DNA of 64,000 nt from Pseudomonas rhodesiae (lineage in GTDB: Bacteria > Pseudomonadota > Gammaproteobacteria > Pseudomonadales > Pseudomonadaceae): contig NZ_VFEU01000011.1 of NCBI RefSeq assembly GCF_007858255.1, forward strand, positions 1 through 64,000, read 5' to 3'. The notes under the pieces are model-generated. The model searched no databases and was not told the DNA's origin. It worked only from the letters and a program-made list of their open reading frames with translations. Both the position numbers and the translations under genes were made by a program. The stretch's first letter is position 1. Each line of letters starts with the position of its first letter. Below, piece by piece: positions 1-9,311 of this stretch.

Positions 1-37
1 TTTGCCAAGTCAACCGAAACAGTCGTAAGCTGCATGA

Positions 38-110
38 GGACGCTCCCTTCCGCTAAGTGTGGGTAACACTTTAACTTTGGCACATAGATGCCGTTAGGAA
101 GGGGGCGTCC
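38..110. other. Nested stem-loop in left-edge intergenic region
   Basis: Positions 1-245 hold no gene I can support. Within them, 38-51 (GGACGCTCCCTTCC) and 97-110 (GGAAGGGGGCGTCC) form a 14-bp stem with a single G-U type mismatch. Inside its loop AAGTGT (55-60) and ACACTT (66-71) form a second hairpin. The strength and nesting suggest a structured RNA, or a processed end of a gene left of the window. There is no T-run directly after the outer stem, so it is not a classic terminator. I do not recognise an Rfam family. Confidence 0.5.
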
Positions 111-245
111 ATTCCATTACCACAGCGAGCCCGCTCACAGGGTTATGCGTCAGCCTTTAAGACTTGTGTGGGTACCTGTGTCTATCTGAGGCAAGTCGAA
201 TCGTCGCTCCGCCCCTTCCACATTTATCCGCTTTACCTGAAGGCT

Positions 246-1571
246 TCAGCGCACCAGGCAAGGCTGCTTATTATCAAACCGCCACCCCGGAATCAGGAAC
301 TGCATCGCCACGCTGTCATCCCGCGCGCCCAGACCCATGCCTTTGTACAGTTCATGGGCGTGGGCCACGGCGTCCATGTCGATGTCCACTCCCAGGCCGG
401 GTCGGGTCGGCACCTTCACATAACCCCCTTCGATTTTCAGCGGCTCGCGGGTCAGGCGTTGGCCGTCCTGCCAGATCCAGTGGGTGTCGATAGCGGTGAT
501 GTCGCCCGGTGCGGCGGCGGCCACTTGGGTGAACATCGCCAGGGAAATATCGAAGTGGTTGTTGGAATGCGAACCCCAGGTCAGGCCCCACTCGTGGCAC
601 ATCTGCGCCACGCGCACCGAGCCTTGCATCGTCCAGAAGTGCGGGTCGGCCAGGGGGATGTCCACCGATTGCAGCTGGATCGCGTGGCCCATCTCGCGCC
701 AGTCGGTGGCGATCATGTTGGTGGCGGTCTTGAGCCCGGTGGCGCGGCGGAATTCGGCCATGACTTCGCGGCCTGAGTAACCGTTTTCGGCACCGCAGGG
801 GTCTTCGGCATAGGCCAGTACGTGGTGCTGGTCGCGGCACAGGCGGATGGCTTCTTTCAGCGACCAGGCGCCGTTGGGGTCGAGGGTGATGCGCGCCTCG
901 GGGAAGCGTTCGGCCAGTGCGGTGACCGCTTCGATTTCGGCATCGCCGCTTAGCACGCCGCCCTTGAGCTTGAAGTCATTGAAGCCATATTTGGCCTGGG
1001 CCGCCTCGGCCAGGCGCACCACCGCCTCGGCGGTCAGGGCGGTTTCATGGCGTAGGCGGAACCACGCATCGTCGCTGTCGGCCTCGTTGCGATAGGCCAG
1101 GTCGGTGGCCTTACGGTCGCCGACGTAGAACAGATAGCCAAGCATTTTCACCGCATCGCGCTGCTGGCCTTCGCCGAGCAGTGCGGCCACCGGCACTTCG
1201 AGAAACTGCCCCAGCAAGTCGAGCAAGGCGGCTTCCATGGCGGTCACCGCATGGATGGTGATGCGCAGGTCAAAGGTTTGCAGGCCACGCCCGGCGGCAT
1301 CCCGCGAGGCAAAAGTGCTGCGCATGCGGTTGAGGATGCGCTGGTACTGGCCGATGGGTTGGCCGACCACCAGGCTGCGCGCGTCTTCCAGGGTTTCGCG
1401 GATGCGTTCGCCGCCGGGTACTTCGCCGACGCCGGTGTGGCCGCTACTGTCCTTGAGAATCACGATATTGCGCGTAAAGAACGGCCCATGGGCGCCGCTG
1501 AGGTTGAGCAGCATGCTGTCGTGGCCGGCCACGGGGATGACCTGAAAGTGAGTGACGATTGGCGTAGTCAT
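246..1571 (-). CDS. gudD: Glucarate dehydratase
   Basis: This 441-residue enolase-superfamily enzyme dehydrates D-glucarate to 5-keto-4-deoxy-D-glucarate, the first step of glucarate catabolism in the cytoplasm. The expected landmarks are present: the N-terminal capping domain (about 1-135), the KxK catalytic motif in FKLKGG, the metal ligands in TLDPNGAW and YAEDPCG, MIATDW, and the general-base histidine in SHSNNHFDISLAM. Length matches the family. The ATG has AGGA seven bases upstream. It lies 19 bp downstream of the transporter gene on the same strand, so the two are probably one operon controlled by the divergent FadR-type regulator. Galactarate and idarate are possible additional substrates. 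Confidence 0.95.
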   Translation of the reverse strand: MTTPIVTHFQVIPVAGHDSMLLNLSGAHGPFFTRNIVILKDSSGHTGVGEVPGGERIRETLEDARSLVVGQPIGQYQRILNRMRSTFASRDAAGRGLQTFDLRITIHAVTAMEAALLDLLGQFLEVPVAALLGEGQQRDAVKMLGYLFYVGDRKATDLAYRNEADSDDAWFRLRHETALTAEAVVRLAEAAQAKYGFNDFKLKGGVLSGDAEIEAVTALAERFPEARITLDPNGAWSLKEAIRLCRDQHHVLAYAEDPCGAENGYSGREVMAEFRRATGLKTATNMIATDWREMGHAIQLQSVDIPLADPHFWTMQGSVRVAQMCHEWGLTWGSHSNNHFDISLAMFTQVAAAAPGDITAIDTHWIWQDGQRLTREPLKIEGGYVKVPTRPGLGVDIDMDAVAHAHELYKGMGLGARDDSVAMQFLIPGWRFDNKQPCLVR

Positions 1572-1590
1572 GGCAGGTTCCTGATTGAGC

Positions 1591-2949
1591 TTAAAGAGGT
1601 TTGCTGAGAGCGGTGCTGGGCACTGTGCCGGGCGCAGTCAAGGTGGACGAGGGCGTGGTCTTGGCGAAGAACACCAGGATCGCCGCCAGTACCGAGGTGC
1701 CGGCCAGGCCGTAGAGGCCGCCTTGGATCGAGCCGGTGGTCTGCTCCAGGAACCCAAACGTGGTTGGCGCAACAAAGCCGCCCAGGTTGCCGATGGAGTT
1801 GATCAGCGCGATCACCGCCGCGGCGATGCGCACATCCAGATAGCCCTGGGGGATCGGCCAGAACAGCGAAGACGCCGACTTGAAACCAATCGCCGCGAAG
1901 CAGATCGCCACAAAGGCGAAGATCGGCCCGCCGGTGGTGGACATAAACATGCCCGCCGCCGCAATCAACAGCGCCGCCGCGACCCAGGCCTGCTGGAATT
2001 TGAACTTGCCCGACAGCGAGGCGAAGGCATACATGGCGATGATCGAGATCAGCCACGGGATCGAGTTAAAGAAACCCACCTGCACATCGCTGAGGTCGCC
2101 CATCTTCTTGATAATGCTCGGCAGCCAGAAGGTTGCGGCGTAAATGGTCAGTTGGATGCAGAAGTACAGCGCGCAGAACAACAGAATCTGGCGGTCTTTG
2201 AGCAGTTGGCCGAGGGTCGGCTTGACGCTGGTCAGCGCCTCGCGCTCGCGCTGTTCCTGGTCGATGGCGTCCACCAGTGCGTCCTGTTCTTCGCGGGTCA
2301 TCCATTTGGCGTCGTGGGGCTTGGAATCGAGCCAGAACCACACGAAGAACCCGATGGCCACCGAGGCCAGGCCTTCGATGGCGAACATCCACTGCCAACC
2401 GTGCAGGCCAAACCCTTCGATCTGCAGCAGTGCACCCGACAGCGGGCCGGAGATCAGCGAGGCCACCGCCGAGCCGCTGAGGAAAATCGCGATGGCTTTG
2501 CCGCGCTCCACACCCGGCAGCCAGCGTGTGAAGTAGTAGATCACCCCTGGGAAGAAACCAGCCTCGGCCACTCCCAGCAGAAAACGCAGAATATAGAAGT
2601 GGGTTTCGTTCTGGATAAACGCCATCAGCGTGGCGACGATGCCCCAGGTGAACATGATGCGGGTCAGCCAGATACGCGCGCCGACCTTTTGCAGCAGCAT
2701 ATTGGAGGGCACTTCGAAAAGCGCATAACCAATGAAAAACAGCCCGGCGCCAAAGCCATAGGCGGCCGCGCCGATGCCTAGGTCATGCTCCATGTGCGTG
2801 CGCACGAAGCCGATATTGACCCGGTCGATGTAGTTGAGGATGAACATGATCACGAACAGTGGGAGCACATGGCCCTTCACTTTGCTCACGGCGCGCGCGA
2901 GGACCGGACTGCGTTCTGAAGCAACAGCTGCGTGGTTTGAATTGTTCAC
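1591..2949 (-). CDS. gudP: MFS glucarate/galactarate transporter
   Basis: This 452-residue inner-membrane transporter of the MFS anion:cation symporter group has 12 predicted helices. Recognisable segments include FVIMFILNYIDRVNIG in TM1 and the GYALFEVPSNMLL loop typical of the hexuronate/glucarate branch. It probably imports D-glucarate (and galactarate) for the dehydratase encoded 19 bp downstream. The start is GTG, with GGGAG about ten bases upstream. The gene diverges from a FadR-family regulator, and the shared intergenic region carries a TNGTNNNACNA operator match. Substrate is inferred from family and from pairing with gudD. Confidence 0.88.
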   Translation of the reverse strand: MNNSNHAAVASERSPVLARAVSKVKGHVLPLFVIMFILNYIDRVNIGFVRTHMEHDLGIGAAAYGFGAGLFFIGYALFEVPSNMLLQKVGARIWLTRIMFTWGIVATLMAFIQNETHFYILRFLLGVAEAGFFPGVIYYFTRWLPGVERGKAIAIFLSGSAVASLISGPLSGALLQIEGFGLHGWQWMFAIEGLASVAIGFFVWFWLDSKPHDAKWMTREEQDALVDAIDQEQREREALTSVKPTLGQLLKDRQILLFCALYFCIQLTIYAATFWLPSIIKKMGDLSDVQVGFFNSIPWLISIIAMYAFASLSGKFKFQQAWVAAALLIAAAGMFMSTTGGPIFAFVAICFAAIGFKSASSLFWPIPQGYLDVRIAAAVIALINSIGNLGGFVAPTTFGFLEQTTGSIQGGLYGLAGTSVLAAILVFFAKTTPSSTLTAPGTVPSTALSKPL

Positions 2950-3180
2950 AATTCAAGACTCCCCCTGATTATTTTTATGCGGGTTTGGATGCTTTGTTGA
3001 TAGACATCATACAAGTAGTTTTCTTGAGGTCGCAATGCGCTGCTCGGGATTTGTTCTTATAAAGCCCGCTATTCAGTGGGTATTTTGGTTATTTCTCAGC
3101 TTTCACTGGGTTTTTTGGCGGTTGTTAAGCCCGGAGTGTGGTCTCTGTCAAAGGACCCTAATAGAGCTTGATGTGTGATG

Positions 3181-3191
3181 TTGTCATACAA
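3181..3191. promoter_or_regulatory. Candidate FadR-subfamily operator
   Basis: TTGTCATACAA fits the TNGTNNNACNA consensus known for FCD-domain GntR regulators. A related half site, ATCATACAAGTA, lies near 3005-3017, closer to gudP. Both share the string TCATACAAGTA. The site sits in the 260-bp region between gudP and the regulator, so the encoded regulator is the natural candidate to bind it and to control both directions. Confidence 0.6.
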
Positions 3192-3273
3192 GTAAGAGGG
3201 TTTCGGATTCGTGTCACGCCGAACAGGCAGAATGTTAAGCTCCTCCCCAGCCCAGCCCCTTGGACCCGTCGCA

Positions 3274-3984
3274 ATGCCCATCCAACCCCCAGCCACCCCG
3301 CGCAAACGCTCCACCAACCTGGCTCAAGGCGTGGTCGATGATCTGACCCAGCGCATCCTGCTGGGGCAGTTGAAACCCGGTGAAAAACTGCCGTCCGAAT
3401 CCACCATCGTTCTCGAACACGGCGTGAGCCGCACGGTGGTGCGTGAAGCCATTTCCAAGCTGCAGGCGTCCGGGCTGGTGGAGACGCGCCACGGCATCGG
3501 CACCTTTGTGCTGGAGCCGCGCCCCCAAGAAGGCTTGCGTCTGCATGTGGACACGGTGGCCAGTGTGCGCAACATGCTGGAGCTGCGCCTGGGCCTGGAG
3601 GTGCAGGCGGTGGCGCTGGCTGCGGGGCGACGCTCCGATGCGCAACTGGCCCATATGCGCCAGGCCTTGGATGACTATCAGGCGTCCCTGGCCAACAACG
3701 ACAGTTGTGTGGAAGAAGATAAACGCTTCCACCAACTGATTGCCGAAGCCACCGGCAATACCTTCTTCACCGAGATCATGCAGCACCTGGGCAGCGCTAT
3801 GATTCCGCGCAGCCTGGTCAAGGGCGCCGAGCGTGGTGGTGCGGACTTCGCAAAGCTGGGGCAGTTGGCGCACCTGGAGCATGAGGCGATTTTTAACGCG
3901 ATCAAGCGTCAGGATGCGGACGCGGCCCGCGCAGCCATGGTGCTGCACCTGACCAATAGCCGGGACCGGTTTTCCGGCGAGTAA
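3274..3984 (+). CDS. FadR-family (GntR) transcriptional regulator
   Basis: This is a DNA-binding regulator of the FCD subgroup. An N-terminal winged helix-turn-helix (about residues 12-80, with LKPGEKLPSESTIVLEHGVSRTVVREAISKL-like features in which the recognition helix is VSRTVVREAIS) is followed by an all-helical ligand domain whose Asp/His metal ligands are consistent with KRFHQLIAEATGN. The divergent position to gudPD suggests it represses them and responds to glucarate or a catabolite. The start is uncertain: ATG 3274 gives the usual N-terminus, but ATG 3232 and GTG 3211 (with GAGGG upstream) are in frame. In sugar-acid loci such regulators are often named GudR, LgoR or ExuR-like. Confidence 0.85.
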   Translation: MPIQPPATPRKRSTNLAQGVVDDLTQRILLGQLKPGEKLPSESTIVLEHGVSRTVVREAISKLQASGLVETRHGIGTFVLEPRPQEGLRLHVDTVASVRNMLELRLGLEVQAVALAAGRRSDAQLAHMRQALDDYQASLANNDSCVEEDKRFHQLIAEATGNTFFTEIMQHLGSAMIPRSLVKGAERGGADFAKLGQLAHLEHEAIFNAIKRQDADAARAAMVLHLTNSRDRFSGE

Positions 3985-4014
3985 GACGCTCGAACGCGCC
4001 CATAGGACCCTCAA

Positions 4015-4710
4015 TTGAACGAACACACTTTATCCATGCGTCTGGAGCGCGTGGCGGCGAACGTGCCGTCGGGCGCGCGCCTGGCCGATATCGGCTCGGA
4101 CCACGCATACCTGCCGGTAGCCTTGTTGCGTCGTGGCGCGATCAGCGCGGCGGTTGCGGGGGAGCTGGCGAGCACGCCGTTCCACGCGGCCCAGCGCACC
4201 GTGCGCGATAACGACCTGCAAGCGCACATCAGCGTGCGCCAGGCCAACGGCCTTGCGGCCATCGAGCCCGACGACGGCATTACTGCGATCAGCCTGTGCG
4301 GCATGGGCGGCGAGACGATTCGCGACATCCTGGACAGCGGCAAGGCGCGCTTGAGCGGCCGCGAGCGCCTGATCCTGCAACCCAATGGCGGCGAGGCACC
4401 GCTGCGCCATTGGTTGATGGATAACGGTTACACGATCCTCAACGAAGAGCTGGTGCACGAAAACCGCTTCTACTACGAAATCATCGTCGCCGAACGCGCC
4501 GGGCCGGTGGCCTACAGCGCCGAACAACTGTACTTCGGCCCACTGCAGATGCAGGCACGCAGCCCGGTGTTTTTGGCCAAGTGGCAACGGGCGTTGCGTC
4601 TGAAGCAGAAGGTGCTGGCAGGCCTTGAACAGTCGGAGCAGGGCGCTCTACACGGCAAGCAACAACACATCGCCCGGCAAGTGCAATGGATCCGGGAGCT
4701 GCTGGGTTAA
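4015..4710 (+). CDS. trmK: tRNA (adenine(22)-N1)-methyltransferase TrmK-like
   Basis: This is a SAM-dependent methyltransferase of the COG2384/TrmK family, which methylates N1 of A22 in tRNA. The SAM-binding motif RLADIGSDHAYLPVALL is at about residues 22-38, followed by CGMGGETI and LQPNGGEAPLRHWL, which are characteristic of the family. The C-terminal part is helical and Gln-rich. The best start is TTG at 4015, since AGGA lies seven bases upstream; an in-frame ATG at 4036 would remove seven residues. It follows the GntR gene by 30 bp but has no obvious functional link to it. Confidence 0.85.
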   Translation: MNEHTLSMRLERVAANVPSGARLADIGSDHAYLPVALLRRGAISAAVAGELASTPFHAAQRTVRDNDLQAHISVRQANGLAAIEPDDGITAISLCGMGGETIRDILDSGKARLSGRERLILQPNGGEAPLRHWLMDNGYTILNEELVHENRFYYEIIVAERAGPVAYSAEQLYFGPLQMQARSPVFLAKWQRALRLKQKVLAGLEQSEQGALHGKQQHIARQVQWIRELLG

Positions 4711-4728
4711 GCACACCTCATCGCGTCT

Positions 4729-4756
4729 TCAAGTTTGCGCCGTAGGCAGCCGATAG
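4729..4756 (+). promoter_or_regulatory. Candidate sigma-28 (FliA) promoter
   Basis: TCAAGTTT (4729-4736), twelve bases, then GCCGATAG (4749-4756). This closely fits the Pseudomonas FliA pattern TCAAGTTT-N12-GCCGATA. The next gene downstream, at 5022, encodes a chemoreceptor, the class of gene FliA controls. The leader would be about 260 nt, which is long. The -10 also sits in the loop of an inverted repeat (GTAGGCAG/CTGCCTAT, 4742-4765) that may instead end trmK. Confidence 0.6.
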
Positions 4757-5021
4757 CCTGCCTATGACGGCGGATGGTTGAAGCGTGTGCTTGTCGTCCC
4801 CTGCGGTGACACCGTCACTGCCAGGACTGAGTGCTTTCGCCCCATTTTCGAGCACGCTACGGCGCGTTTTTGCACATCGCCTGCCCTGTTTCGGGGCTGT
4901 GGCTCAACGGCCCGTATCTTGCTAGTCCCAGAATAATCAATGACATGGCGTTTTGCCGTTAGTCATTTCAAGGTTTCCCCCAGCGCTGCACCGCCTGGGT
5001 GGTTTGAGGGAGTAGTCGGAC

Positions 5022-7079
5022 ATGCACAGTTTGTTATCACCCGGTATCCGCCTGCTCGGACAGTTTGGTTTCGCGCGAAAATTCCAGATTCTGTTTTTCC
5101 TGTTCATGCTGCCCCTGGCGGGTAGCCTGTGGATGATCGGTCAGGATTACCGAGAAAAATTAACCGTGATTTCCAGCGAGCGCTCCGGTGTCCGCCAGTT
5201 GTTGGCGCTCGATAGCCTGGACGCGCAATTGACCGCCCAGCGCAACCTGGCTGCGCGCTGGAAGGCCGTGGACCTGCTGCGCGAGCCCACACCCGCCGCG
5301 AAGGCTGCCATGGCCGCCCTGGATGCCAACTACGGGCCGATCCAACAAAGCCTGCAAACCTTGGGTGAGACACTCAAGGCGCAGGACGTCAGCGCGGACA
5401 TTCAGGCACGCTTTGACACCTTGCAAAGCGCGGTCAAGGGCCTTGACAGCCAATCCCTGCGCACCGTCGGCTGGTGGCCGGACGGCTACGACCGCTTCAC
5501 GTCGGCGCTCGGTGCCATGCAGGCATTGCGCGAGCAGATCGCGCTGGACGCCGGCCTGATCCTCGACCCGTGGTTGGAAACCTACCTGACGATGCAAATC
5601 GCCACGCAGCAGACGCCCGACCTGATCGAGCGCATCGGCCGCATGGCGGGTATCGGCCAGTCGTCCATCGCGTCGGGGCAGTTCACCTTGCAGAGCCGCT
5701 TGCAGATGCGTGACCTGCGCAGCCGCATCGGTGATGCGCGGGATCAACTGATCAAGGCCGCCGTATCGCTCAAGGCCAAGCCTTACGCGGGTATGGAGCC
5801 GTGGACCGCGCAGTACGACAACAGCCTGCAGGTGCTGGACAACGAACTCAAAGTGCTGGACGACGGCGTGTTCGGCGGCACGATCAAACTCGACACCGCT
5901 GCTTTCGAGCGCAGTGTCGACGCCATGCTGAGCAGCCTCGGCGCACTGCGCAACCAGTCGCTCAATTCCCTGGACGCGCGCCTGGCGTATTACCACGATC
6001 GCTCACTGCAGCAATTTATCCCGGTGGCGGCGACATTCGGCCTGCTGGCCTTGGCGGCGCTGTACTTGTTTATGAGCTTGCAAGCTTCTATCCGGCGTAG
6101 CGCCAGTGGCATCACGACCCTGGCCGAGTCCCTGCGCGACGGCAATCTGTGCGTGGAAGTCGCGGTGCAGGGGCGTGACGAATTGGCGGCGATCAGCACG
6201 GCATTGAACGTGGCGGTGATGCAACTGCGCACCAGCCTGCTGGGGGTCAATCACGAAACCCAGCAGCTCGGCTCGGCGGTGGTCACCCTCAACACCCAAT
6301 CGGGTAGCACCCTCAGCGAAGTCGAAGACCAGCAACATCAGATCAGCCAGATCGCCGCCGCCGCCACGCAGCTGGCCGCCACCTCCATGGGGGTCGCCAG
6401 AAGTTGCGAACAGGCCTCCGGCAGCGCCCAGCAAACCCGGCGCATCGCCGAGGACAGCAGCCGCGACAGCGAACGCACCACGGCCAGCATCCAGCAGCTC
6501 AACCAACGCCTGACCGACACCGCCGCCGCCTTGCAGCAAGTCAGCGATCAGGGCCAGCAGATTCAATCGGTGGTCGACACCATCCGCGGTATCGCCGAGC
6601 AGACCAACCTGCTGGCGCTCAACGCCGCCATCGAAGCGGCGCGCGCCGGTGAGCAAGGGCGCGGCTTTGCGGTGGTGGCCGATGAAGTGCGCAGCCTGTC
6701 CCAACGCACTCAGGCATCCACTGCGCAGATCGCCGGCACGGTAGACAGCCTACGCGCCACCGTGACCCAGGCCGTTACCCTCATGGGCGCCGCGTGCGAA
6801 CAAGCACTGAGCGATGCCGAATCGGTCACCGGGCTGGGCGTGCGATTGGGCGAGATCGCCGGCGCGGTGCAGAACGTCACCGACACCTTGGCGCAAATCG
6901 CCACGGCGGTAGAGGAACAAGCGACCACGGCGGATGAAGTCAGCGGCAATATCCAACAAGTCGACCAGGCCGCCGGGCGCTTGCTTGACGGCGCCCGCGC
7001 GGTGAACCGCGCGGCGGACACCCTGAGCAAGGGCAGCCAGGCGCTGAGCGATAACACGGCGCGGTTCCGCCTGAGCTGA
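5022..7079 (+). CDS. Methyl-accepting chemotaxis protein
   Basis: This 685-residue transmembrane chemoreceptor has an N-terminal TM at about 21-40, a ~290-residue periplasmic helical sensor domain, a second TM at about 332-352 (FIPVAATFGLLALAALYLF), HAMP at about 353-405 and a long cytoplasmic signalling domain. The conserved hairpin (NLLALNAAIEAARAGE, followed by GRGFAVVADEVR) is intact, so coupling to CheA/CheW is expected. The sensor length suits a helical-bundle ligand domain, but I cannot name the ligand. No C-terminal CheR-tethering pentapeptide is visible. A FliA-type promoter lies upstream and a strong terminator hairpin follows. Confidence 0.92.
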   Translation: MHSLLSPGIRLLGQFGFARKFQILFFLFMLPLAGSLWMIGQDYREKLTVISSERSGVRQLLALDSLDAQLTAQRNLAARWKAVDLLREPTPAAKAAMAALDANYGPIQQSLQTLGETLKAQDVSADIQARFDTLQSAVKGLDSQSLRTVGWWPDGYDRFTSALGAMQALREQIALDAGLILDPWLETYLTMQIATQQTPDLIERIGRMAGIGQSSIASGQFTLQSRLQMRDLRSRIGDARDQLIKAAVSLKAKPYAGMEPWTAQYDNSLQVLDNELKVLDDGVFGGTIKLDTAAFERSVDAMLSSLGALRNQSLNSLDARLAYYHDRSLQQFIPVAATFGLLALAALYLFMSLQASIRRSASGITTLAESLRDGNLCVEVAVQGRDELAAISTALNVAVMQLRTSLLGVNHETQQLGSAVVTLNTQSGSTLSEVEDQQHQISQIAAAATQLAATSMGVARSCEQASGSAQQTRRIAEDSSRDSERTTASIQQLNQRLTDTAAALQQVSDQGQQIQSVVDTIRGIAEQTNLLALNAAIEAARAGEQGRGFAVVADEVRSLSQRTQASTAQIAGTVDSLRATVTQAVTLMGAACEQALSDAESVTGLGVRLGEIAGAVQNVTDTLAQIATAVEEQATTADEVSGNIQQVDQAAGRLLDGARAVNRAADTLSKGSQALSDNTARFRLS

Positions 7080-7082
7080 ACC

Positions 7083-7114
7083 GAAGGGGGAGGGGGCTTG
7101 CTCCTTCCCCCTTC
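7083..7114. terminator. Bidirectional terminator hairpin
   Basis: GAAGGGGG (7083-7090) pairs with CCCCCTTC (7107-7114) and the pairing continues inward. It lies between convergent genes (the chemoreceptor and the lactonase-like gene), so it probably serves both. Confidence 0.6.
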
Positions 7115-7135
7115 AAGTGTGCTCAGCCCTGGGGG

Positions 7136-8257
7136 TCAGTGCGCCGAAGTGCTCAACACCTCGATCCACAATGCCCCTTTGCCCGACGCGGCTTCACCCA
7201 CGCGGTTCAAGCCACCGCCTGCGTTTACCGCATAGGTGCCGACTTGCTGGCTTTTTTCACCCGTGACCAGCAGCCATTTCCCGTTCGGCGAGAACGCGAT
7301 GTTGCGCGGCTGTTTTTCTTCGACCGGGTAGTTGTCCAGGAAACACAGTTCGCCGGTGCCTGTGTTCACCGCAAATGCCGACACCGAACTGCTGGTGCGC
7401 TCGCTCATAAACAGCAGCTTGCCATCGGGCGACAAACGCAGGTCGGCCGCCCAGATGCGCGGTGTGGGGTCGTCTTTCAAGTCATTGTTGCGGGCGTCCC
7501 GCACTTGGCCGGGCGCCAGGTTCAAGCGCTCGGGTATGCCATTGGCCACGCCGATCCGGGTCAGCGCGCCGCTGTTGTGGTCGATGGCGAACGCGATGAC
7601 GGTGCCGCTCATTTCGCCCACCACGTACAAAAATTTGCCATCGGCAGAAAACGCCAGGTGCCGAGGCCCGGTATTGGCCGGCACGCTCACGTAGCCGCTG
7701 CCGATGGGGCTGAGGGCGCCGGTGTCGGCATCGAAACGGTATTGCAGCACCTGGTCCGTGCCCAGGTTGCCCGCGTAGGCAAAGCGATTGCTCGGGTCGG
7801 TGCGCAGGGAGTGCGCATGCAGGCCGGTCTTGTAGGTGAGGATCGGCTCGGCCTTATCGACAGGCTGCACGCTGAGGGTGTCGGCGCCATACGAGGCGGC
7901 GAGCAGGTAACGCCCGGTGCGGTCGGTGGCCAGGTACGCCATGCTTTCGGCCAGCGGCGCTTTGGCTTTTGCGCTCAAGCGTCCGGTGGTGGGGTCAATG
8001 TTGAACGCCTGAACCTGGAATGGCTTGACCCGCAACGCGGCATACAAGGTTTTGCCGTCGGGGCTCAGGGCCATCGGGTTGACCTGATCGCCGGCCGCCA
8101 CCTGACTCACCAGGTTCAATGCGCCGTTGTCTTCGTTCAGGCTGTATTGGGAGATCAGCCCGTCACCGGGGCTGGAGATATAGGCGAAGGTAGCCGCGTT
8201 GGCGTGGGCGCTGAGGCCGCAGATGACTGCAGTAGCCAGGAGGAGGGGAGTGTTCAC
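7136..8257 (-). CDS. Secreted lactonase-family beta-propeller protein
   Basis: This 373-residue protein of the 6-phosphogluconolactonase (YbhE/lactonase_7) beta-propeller family begins with a Sec signal peptide (MNTPLLLATAVICGLSAHANA). It therefore acts in the periplasm, unlike cytoplasmic Pgl. Repeated blade motifs are visible: NPMALSPDGKTLYAA, GPRHLAFSADGKFLYVV, LRLSPDGKLLFMSER and RNIAFSPNGKWLLVTG. The GTG start at 8257 has AGGA at proper spacing and directly precedes the signal peptide; longer in-frame starts do not. Periplasmic members may hydrolyse sugar lactones or other lactones. The substrate is not known here. Confidence 0.82.
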   Translation of the reverse strand: MNTPLLLATAVICGLSAHANAATFAYISSPGDGLISQYSLNEDNGALNLVSQVAAGDQVNPMALSPDGKTLYAALRVKPFQVQAFNIDPTTGRLSAKAKAPLAESMAYLATDRTGRYLLAASYGADTLSVQPVDKAEPILTYKTGLHAHSLRTDPSNRFAYAGNLGTDQVLQYRFDADTGALSPIGSGYVSVPANTGPRHLAFSADGKFLYVVGEMSGTVIAFAIDHNSGALTRIGVANGIPERLNLAPGQVRDARNNDLKDDPTPRIWAADLRLSPDGKLLFMSERTSSSVSAFAVNTGTGELCFLDNYPVEEKQPRNIAFSPNGKWLLVTGEKSQQVGTYAVNAGGGLNRVGEAASGKGALWIEVLSTSAH

Positions 8258-8372
8258 AGGTGATCCTTTATTTTTATGGTTGTGATCAGTCATCGTATGA
8301 CTGTATCGCGGTTGGAGCAATGCCTGTGTTGATCGACGTCATCAGCGGTGTCGCTGACCCTGCGGGGAAGGC

Positions 8373-9311
8373 ATGATGAGCGCCATGAACGAAGACCCCT
8401 ACACGCGCTACTGGCGCTTTCATACTCCCGATCCCGACATTGCTCCACGCGAACAGGTACCGATGCTCGCTGAGGAGCAGGCGTGGGCCTACGAGCGCGC
8501 GCGCGGGCAACGCTTTGACTGGCTCACGGTGCTGATGGCGCCGCTGTGTCTGGGCGCGGTCCTACCGTTCCTGGTATTCCTGACGGGTTTGTGGCTATTG
8601 AGCGCCACGTTCATGCCGACACTGGCGGTTGATCGCATCGTCGGCAATACCTTTGGCTGGCAAGTGCTGGTGACGCTGATAGTCATCGTGGCCTGGGGGC
8701 TGCGTAACTACCTGCGCGACCGCCGCGACCCGGTCATACGCTACTGGGCGGCGATGCCGGGCCAGGGCGTGGTGGAACTGGAGCGCCACAGGCTGGTGGC
8801 GGGTACGTGTCTGTGGGTGTCGGACTTCGACCCGGACTGCAACACGCTGACGCAGTGGAAGGATGGCGAGTGGAGCAGTACCCAGAGCAGCGGAGTTTCA
8901 CAGTGGATCGTGGCCACGACTGCGGCGGGCCACTGGCTGGTGCTCAGGGAAGAATACGCCGGCAATTTCACCTATAACCGCGTCGGACGTATGCCAGCCC
9001 TCGACAAACAACTGCACCCCGCCCAGAACCTGGCCGTGGCCTTCGCCCCCCGCACTAACGTGATGCTCGGGCGCCGCTTCGATGGCGAACCGATACCGTT
9101 GACCCGCACCACGTACTGGTTGTCGGCCGACGAACACAAGCGCCTGACGGAGCTTGCGCACCACTGGCATTTTTCCCCGCCGGACCGTTACGGCGTAATC
9201 AATCCCCAGGATGCAGCCTGGGTACAGCGACTGGTGGACAAGGCGCAGGCCAGCGCAGAGCCGGCCCGCTCACCACATCAAGCTCTCTCAATCCAACAAG
9301 GCTGTTCATAG
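8373..9311 (+). CDS. Hypothetical two-segment membrane protein
   Basis: I do not recognise a characterised family. The 312-residue protein has an N-terminal soluble stretch with YTRYWRFHTPD, two hydrophobic segments (about 48-85 and 93-110), and then a ~200-residue C-terminal domain with many aromatic residues and no catalytic motif I can see. ATG codons at 8373, 8376 and 8385 are possible starts; GAAGG lies just before them. It precedes an OPT-family transporter by about 110 bp on the same strand and may be cotranscribed. It resembles uncharacterised Pseudomonas envelope proteins. Confidence 0.7.
   Translation: MMSAMNEDPYTRYWRFHTPDPDIAPREQVPMLAEEQAWAYERARGQRFDWLTVLMAPLCLGAVLPFLVFLTGLWLLSATFMPTLAVDRIVGNTFGWQVLVTLIVIVAWGLRNYLRDRRDPVIRYWAAMPGQGVVELERHRLVAGTCLWVSDFDPDCNTLTQWKDGEWSSTQSSGVSQWIVATTAAGHWLVLREEYAGNFTYNRVGRMPALDKQLHPAQNLAVAFAPRTNVMLGRRFDGEPIPLTRTTYWLSADEHKRLTELAHHWHFSPPDRYGVINPQDAAWVQRLVDKAQASAEPARSPHQALSIQQGCS

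Noticed and set aside
1585..2781. 398-codon plus-strand frame antisense to gudP
   Set aside because: Shadow of a GC-rich gene; no domain and biased residues typical of antisense frames.
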